NCBI RefSeq assembly: GCF_028502605.1 | Contig: NW_026611593.1 | Span: forward strand, 806,001-870,000 | DNA: 64,000 nt | Reading direction: 5' to 3' | Source of the DNA: Trichoderma breve | Taxonomy: Eukaryota; Ascomycota; Sordariomycetes; Hypocreales; Hypocreaceae | In this document: positions 57,613 to 64,000 of the stretch, piece by piece | How the letters are laid out: every line of letters begins with the position of its first letter | Numbering within the stretch: position 1 is the first letter of the stretch | Program-made: the position numbers and the translations under genes | Notes under the pieces: model-generated | Seen by the model: the letters and a program-made list of their open reading frames with translations, nothing else | Database searches by the model: none | What the model was told of the DNA's origin: nothing

Positions 57613-60600
57613 TTATTCATGCCAATCCATGTCATCTCCTGCATCTACTAGGCTGGCAAGCTGATTCTTGGACTTCTGCTGGGATCCCATTTCCTAGTTT
57701 ACAGTTAATTAAAATTGAGACAACAAATACCAATTATGACAAACCTCTTCAACTGTATCTTTGATCATGTAGCGCGTCACGTGTACATTTTTCTCCTGTC
57801 CAAGTCGAATTGCGCGCGCGATGGCTTGACTCTCTACAGCAGGGTTCCATTGCAACTCGACGATGAAGATGCGATTCGCACAAGTTATGTTTAACCTAGA
57901 AGTCAGTTAGCGTTGTATATACCACCAGGAGTGAAAGAGACGTTTAACGTACCCAAAACCGCCAGTTCCAGTTGTCATGATGAGTACTGGCTTCATATTA
58001 TCATTCTTAAACTGCACGAGCCTATCTTTTCTTTCTTTAAGCGAGCAATTACCATCGATATCAAGATATGGAATCTTAGCATCGTCAAGATATCTTCGAA
58101 GAAGCTGCAGTGTTCGAGTCCAACATGAAAATATGATACTATGCATGTTAGACTTGAACCTCTGGTAAGTAATGGATAAAATTACCTTTTGGACTCCCAT
58201 AGATCTTTTTGGACATCCTCAATCAACGCATTCATCTTTGTTGAATAGCCCACTTTATTGAAATCAAAATAATCATCACCGTCTCCGACCTTATCTTTCG
58301 ATGGGCAGTTTGGAACACTGTCGTCGTCTATCACTGCACCGCTCTCAACTATTGCATGTCTCAGCCATCGTATGCACACTGGGCAATGTTGGGTTTGCCC
58401 TTCATCATTCGGTGTATTCGATTGGTCGATGCAATCGGAGCATAGGACATGAGCGCATTGCTCATAGATGCTATGGTTTAACCGGCTAGACCCAAGTATT
58501 GGCATTGGCATTTGGCAGCCAGCACACGTAATCTCGCTGCTTTGGCCAACGGCCGAGATGAGGGCCTCGCGTTCATCTCGGTAGCTGCGTCGGTGCCAAG
58601 AGAAAGGTTGCTGCCAGGTTCCATGGTTACACAAAAGACGCATTTGTAAGTTGATCTGGAAGGTTCCGAATTTGGAGCTCTGCTCAGCTTCACCAACACG
58701 ATGAAGGATCATGCGACGCAGAATCTTCATCGTATTCTCGTATTGCTTGCGTTCCTCCACAGAGAAACTCAGTTTGCGCACTGTTTTACGCAATTGAGGT
58801 AGATCAATGATTTCTTTTGTGCGACGCAAACAGAATGCTTGAAAGAGTAGAACAAGGCGGTCTTTGGCCAATGTCGGCGACTCGTTGTCGGGAATCTGCT
58901 CAAAAGGGACCTCTATATACTTCCGAAAGGTAGCCGCCTTAGTAAAAGGCTCAACACGTATGAATGCGAAAAGAGTACCGATGTCGGCGAGCTTGTTTTG
59001 AATAGGTGTGCCTGTGAGACACCACCGTGAATTGGCGTGTATTGCGTCGCAAGCGTGGTAGAATGCTGTAGCCCGACGCCGAATGATATGCGCTATCTAC
59101 TATCAGAAATGCGAAAGAAACCGGAAAAGGGGTAGATGAGGCCTTACCTTCATCGAGTACGACTCTAAACCAGTCGACACAATGAAGGAGAGATGGCTTC
59201 GATTTGATTTGGAATTCAGCAGTGAGGGTACTATATGTAGTCACAACGATGTCTGAATCTGCAATCTGCTCAATATCTTTTGGTCGATCAGAGCCGTGAT
59301 ACTTGATTACTTTGACACCGTGTTCCAAATAACTATGAAGCTGGTTAGTAGTCATGATGATAATTGGGTCAAAATAGCCCTACTCTGCTATCTCATTCAT
59401 CCAATTGTATATAAGAACTAGCAAGGTTAGCTTTTATCATACCGTGTTGGAAAGATTTAGGAGAGTGTTAATATTAGAGCAACTTACGAGCGGAGGGCAC
59501 AATCACAAGTGTTGAGCGCGAGCGCTTAATCGTCTCATCGACTTTGGCACCGTTTTCTTGTTGCTCGGCCCAGTCTTTCCCATGGTCAAGAGTCTTCATT
59601 ATCAGCGTTAGCATGGACAAGGTTTTGCCCATACCCATCTCATCGGCCAGAATGCCACCCCCTCTTTCGATCGGCTGTATGCCGGTCCTGATCTTGGCTC
59701 TGGTAATTTTATGACGATATCTATCGTTGTCAAATTTAAATCTTGCCTTAAATCTGCACCGATGGTAGCTTACTCTGTATTCCCGCCTTCCACGGGTATA
59801 GACTCCCAGAGCCTATACCTGTCGTTGATAATACCAGACTCTCTCTCTAGCATGAAACCCAGTGCTTCTTCTTGATGGCTATAACGGCAAGCGAATATTA
59901 GCTAAAATTCACGATGGAGATATTGTGAGATTACCGTTTGAGCGTTTGGACCACTCTGTCTCCGCCGTCTACCGCTTCAATCTCCCTCGTATTAATGGAC
60001 TTGTATACCTCTTCTAGCATGTTTCGCAATCGTGCTTCCCTTCTTCTCCTGCTGGAAGAGTTCTCTTTGATAGCTTGTGAAACAGGCTGCTTAGGTTGAA
60101 GTTGAACACCGTTCATCTTGAGCCGCAAGAAGTGCGGATTATCGTATATAGCCTCGCATCTCATGTTATCAGGCTTCTGTAGCCACAGCTTGCCGGATGA
60201 CAAATCATCACCAACTTTCATTGCAGTCGATTGTAGCCCGTAAACATTGATGTTAACTTTCACAATAGCATCAGACGGCCGGTTAGCGCGTCCAATGATA
60301 TCCATCAAATAAGATATAGACTTGATTGGCTCAAACTCGACATTGGATAACTGATTGCCCAGTAGCGACGAAAGCGTGGTGCCAACGCCGGAGCGCACCT
60401 GGCCAAATTCTTCGCCACTGTCGCTGAAACGTAGAATAACATGATTTTCGCGCTTTTCAAGTTTGAATCGCTCGAGCCCGGCGTCCCTCTTGTCCAGCTT
60501 AGAGTAGATAATTTGCATGTCGCCAAGTAGTTTGACATCGACGTCATGTAGCTAACGCAGGTAGACAGCGACTCTCACATTAGAGGCTACGTTACTCTTC

Positions 60601-61169
60601 CGTCAAAGATTATGATGACTTACCATTCCGTAGCATACTATTTCGTTGTTGGCCACTTCGTTGTTGGCTATTTCGGTGATGGCTATTTCGGTGTTAAATG
60701 TTGGAATAACGTCCTCAATTCCTGGTTGGACTGCTTCAGATGCCACAGACGGCGAGTGAGAATCCTCCTGGGATGAAATTGGCCCTATTGGAGACAAGTC
60801 TGAACCTGACGAGAGCACATCATTGTTCCAATCAGTAAGCTGGTCGTCCAAGAAGCCCAGGCCAAGGTTCGGATCGACTAGCATGTTGCTGAAGTACATT
60901 TCTGGTAAAGAGTCCGCCTGTTGGATAACCGGGACATCGCTAAAACAATTAGTAATGTGTGTGGGAATTTCCTGCTTTGTTATCTACCTCAATGGATTCA
61001 TGAAACTTGGCCCATGGTATTGACTCTGTCTCATTGAATCGTGAAATCCGTCATAATCAAGAAGCATTGCTTGCGCATACGGTTGCTGTGGCTCCACACT
61101 GGATGTGAAAAAGGTTTCATCATCTAACTCTCTGACTGGATCAAACCGTCGCTTCAAAGGATTGGACAT
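57613..61169 (-). CDS. SNF2-family ATPase with embedded RING finger (Rad5/HLTF-like)
   Basis: Eleven exons, complement(57613..57693, 57745..57895, 57953..58138, 58186..59092, 59148..59332, 59384..59417, 59488..59699, 59774..59878, 59935..60551, 60624..60939, 60988..61169), 991 aa, with every join in phase. Helicase motifs: DEMGMGKT (426-433), DEAH (549-552), WCLTGTPIQN, and the C-terminal lobe with IIFSCWTRTLQLL, TTGTGGFG, LNITCANRIFIVELQWNP and QAIARAIRLGQ. A C3HC4 RING (C740, C743, C763, H765, C768, C771, C787, C790) sits between the lobes, as in Rad5, HLTF and Rad16, which are DNA-dependent ATPases and ubiquitin ligases in DNA damage tolerance. No clear HIRAN domain. In fungi such copies are often expanded outside the housekeeping orthologue. 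Confidence 0.9.
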
Positions 61170-61775
61170 TGCGGTTACTCAATTGTCTGTAAAGTAGTGG
61201 TAAAGGATCCGGGATTCTCTGCAGAAAATTTTCCTCTTCCATGGTTGCTTCTAATAAGAGGAATAGTTGTCGAGGTGGCCAAGATGAGCATTGTTTTCAT
61301 CCTGTAAGGCAATCACGAGGCGGATAGTAGAATGGCAAGGCGGACGCGTTTCATCACCGAAAATGAGGCTGAAGCTGGTGCGCGGAACTCTACTGGCGGA
61401 ACGCGTTAGCAAGGCAATCTGATGTATCCCTATTCCGTGCTGCCTATTTGCTGCCGTCCGCGAATCGCGTACATCCAACGTGGCTTAGACGCATGCTGCA
61501 TAGGTGTAAGCTTCAACCATCCATGTAAATCCCAACACCGTCTCCCTTGGAGCAGGCAACCAAAAGTTTTGGGCGGCAAGGCCGAATTTACCAAATTAAA
61601 TTGTTACAAAAGTAGAGCGGCAGAAATACTTGGGCAAATCGACCACATGTCTGAAATATGTATGTGTGTATAAAGTAAACGTACAGCCGATCGTTGCTAG
61701 GCCCTCCTGACCCGAGTTTCATAAAGTTTGGTAGCACAACCAGACTACTTTACATCATTAATTACCAGAGACGTG
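61170..61775. other. Shared intergenic region of SNF2 and HET genes
   Basis: 606 bp between the start codons of the divergent SNF2 and HET-domain genes. It must contain both promoters. No coding frame has support. Confidence 0.5.
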
Positions 61776-63794
61776 ATGGAATCGACCACACTTTCCTTGA
61801 GACCGGCAACGACAGCGCCAGTCAGACAAAAGAGGCAGCGGTCTGAGTCTGACAGCAGCACCGACCAGGGTAATCAATCTCAATCCAGAAGATCTCGGCG
61901 ACGGTTGGACAATCTTTCGTGCAGAATATGCGCATTAATGCTCTCTCATGAAGGCCTGAAGTCTCTCAACTCATCTGATGGATTCTGGCATCGGAATCGG
62001 ACTGCTTGCAAAGCCTCTGCTGATGCAAGGTGTGGATTGTGTAAATTAATTTTATTCGCCGTCTGCAGCGAGCATGACGAGGATTGGGCTTGTGAACAAC
62101 GTCTCATCTTTCGAAATTCTCGACTTCCGCGATCTTTGTCCACTTGGCCGAACAGTCAACAAATGGGACTATATGGGCTTCAATGCAGTATCGAATCTGA
62201 GCCCACAAAACCCATTATTACCATTCAATTATTTGCTAAAAAGGGTGAGCATTCGTTCCATAAAGTGTGGGAAACTACAATCTGACAAGATATAGACGAT
62301 CCCATCGCAGAAATTGTGCGCCAGAGGCCCCTTCGCAGAAATGTCGGGAGCAGCAATGCATTTGCCGCAGCAAGGGCTCTCATCAAAAATTGCATGAATC
62401 CCAAGAATCCCCACAAGCATTGTCAATATTCTCGAGACACCGTCCTTCCATTGCGAGTTCTCGATGTTGGCCAACCAGGAGACCCTCACCCAACAGTCAA
62501 ACTGAAGATCAATGATATGGACACCCGTGCCAAATACCTGGCTTTGAGCTATTGCTGGGGAGAGCAACTCGGCCCTACAGCGAAATCACTTCAGCTACAG
62601 AAAAATAATCTCAATCAACTGGTTGCTGGTATCGAATTGGGGAGTCTTCAACAATCCATACAAGATGCCATTTTTGCCACTCGCAAACTAGGCTTTCGGT
62701 ATCTTTGGATTGATGCCCTTTGTATCATCCAAGACTGCGCTAAAGATAAGGAAACAGAGATTTCACGCATGGCATCCATCTACAAGAACGCTTCCGTGAC
62801 TATTGCGGCATCCTCCTCAGAAAATGCAGCACATGGATTCCTAACCCAGAAGAAACAACCTTATTATCCAGACTATGAAGTCCGTATTCCAATGGCGAAT
62901 AATGTTACAGGCACGGTGTATCCTTCAACAGGTCCCTACGAGCCCGATCATCCTTTAGACAAGAGAGGGTGGACATTACAAGAGTTCATGTTATCATCAA
63001 GAATGTTGATATTCTCCGACTACGAGCTTTTATGGCAGTGCAAAGAAGTGGATCTTCGGAGCGTTTCTGCAAGAGGGCTCGAGTATCTTCAACTATTGGA
63101 AAGTCTCCCATGGACCGTTTTTGATAATGGCGCAGAACCCTTATATGGAAGTCACGAAGCTGAGAAACTTTATCTCTGGATGACCATTGTTCGGCAGTAC
63201 ACAGGTCGCGAGCTGACAAATACGGATGACAAACTCAACGCAGTCATGGGCATAACCTCTGAACTTGAAACGCTGTGGCGTGATATAAATATCTATGGAC
63301 TCTGGAAGAAATGGTTTATAGACCTTCTAGCTTGGCATAAACCGGATATTGGAAGAGAAGAAAGACGAAACCTCAAACGGGCGCCAAGTTGGTCATGGGC
63401 ATCTCTGGATGGTGCGGTCGTCTATGAAGGGCCCATCACCTCTAAAGATGCCGCAGTCAAGTTCTTGACTATGCAGACAGCAGTATTGACATGCCGTATG
63501 CTGAAAGTAAATGAAGTAAAAAAGGACAAGGTCAACACGATAGTAGAGGGCACGGATCTCGAGTTTCCTGAGGCAGAACTCCAAGAGACGGGGTTGAGTT
63601 TTGACGATGTGGAATATTTGTTGTTGGGAGCAGTACAAATAGGCGCTGATACTGAGAAAGGCAAAGGGTTGCTTGTGATTGATGTTAGCGGAGGATTTTA
63701 TCGGCGGATTGGACTGGCTAACTTTGAGGACATGGGGATATGGGAAGGCGTCAATCGGCGAGACATTACATTTGAGGCGAGGATCAGTAACTAG
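61776..63794 (+). CDS. HET-domain protein (heterokaryon incompatibility type)
   Basis: Exons 61776..62244 and 62296..63794 give 655 aa from ATG 61776. The N-terminal 157 residues are basic then Cys-rich (SCRICALML, ARCGLCKLIL). The HET domain is complete: YLALSYCWG (237-245), WIDALCIIQD (294-303) and RGWTLQE (380-386), with ISRMASIYKNASVTIAA between. Many HET proteins are death effectors or sensors at het loci, but most paralogues are uncharacterised and this one has no visible sensor or STAND domain. The C-terminal region contains RAPSWSWASLDG, common in this family. The gene is divergent from the SNF2-RING gene. Confidence 0.93.
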
Positions 63795-63857
63795 GACAGA
63801 CAGTTTCTAAATGAAAATTGATTGCGGTAACCCCTATGGCTTCAAGAGCTTGAGCAA

Positions 63858-64000
63858 TTAATGCACTATTCTTGTATGGATCTTTTGGTGCCTTTGGCAG
63901 TCGCTTATTCTTGTAAAGGCCTTATCACAGCCCATGTGTGTGCACTTAAAAGGGCGCTCTCCAAAATGGCTTCTCTCGTGGCTGACTTGGTTAATCTTCC
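63858..64000 (-). CDS. C2H2 zinc-finger protein, 3' part (5' end off window)
   Basis: On the minus strand the open frame entering from position 64000 reads a linker ERPF, then a finger with C-x4-C and H-x3-H spacing (FKCTHMGCDKAF, then QRHQKIHTR) and stops at 63858-63860. Upstream SHERSHFGERPF is the end of a preceding finger and a TGEKP-like linker. This is the end of a C2H2 transcription-factor-like gene; number of fingers unknown. Confidence 0.75.
   Translation of the reverse strand, partial: KINQVSHERSHFGERPFKCTHMGCDKAFTRISDCQRHQKIHTRIVH

Overview
The window looks like a filamentous ascomycete chromosome segment, most likely Sordariomycetes/Hypocreales (the order is an inference from overall protein resemblance). 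Genes carry many short introns of 36-93 nt with GT..AG ends and CTAAC/CTGAC-like branch points. The families present are fungal ones: HET domain, NACHT-WD40 NLR, Zn2Cys6 factor, fungal cAMP-receptor-like GPCR and fungal AAA+ ATPases. Twenty-four protein-coding loci are called, two of them running off the window ends, plus one broken secreted-protein gene, one decayed gene fragment and one intron-containing tRNA-Pro. Exon joins were chosen by eye so that reading phase and protein similarity continue across each junction.

Layout. 1-985: 5' part of a GPCR gene. 2165-8961: an intracellular subtilisin gene converges on a small gasdermin-like gene, and the gasdermin is divergent from a 10-exon AAA+ ATPase. 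9411-13165: a decayed BAG fragment, a BAG-domain gene, a broken Cys-rich secreted-protein gene and a Gln-rich prion-like gene; the BAG and Gln-rich proteins share an unusual N-terminal repeat. 13777-20004: tRNA-Pro(CGG), a hotdog thioesterase, a C2-domain protein and an unknown acidic protein. 21864-26673: a HeLo-like/NACHT/WD40 NLR. 27078-42671: a housekeeping block with FKBP12, ubiquitin E1, a glutathionyl-hydroquinone-reductase-type GST, an eIF4E-binding protein, a D-2-hydroxyacid dehydrogenase and a second AAA+ ATPase. 43910-57223: an accessory, gene-sparse region with an unknown protein, a Thr-rich secreted protein, an NTF2-like protein, a GNAT, a Zn2Cys6 factor, a dehalogenase-like hydrolase and an HSL-type esterase. 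57613-63794: a RING-containing SNF2 ATPase divergent from a HET-domain gene. A C2H2 zinc-finger gene enters from the right edge.

The most interesting system is the gasdermin/protease pair at 2165-5505. In known fungal cases (HET-Q1/HET-Q2 of Podospora) a subtilisin-like protease cuts a short inhibitory tail from a gasdermin-like pore former to trigger regulated cell death. Here the protease appears to carry a degenerate NACHT-like fold in front of its subtilisin domain, and the gasdermin shares a 445-bp promoter region with an AAA+ ATPase. With the NLR and the HET-domain gene, the window holds three separate loci of the fungal incompatibility and innate-immunity type.
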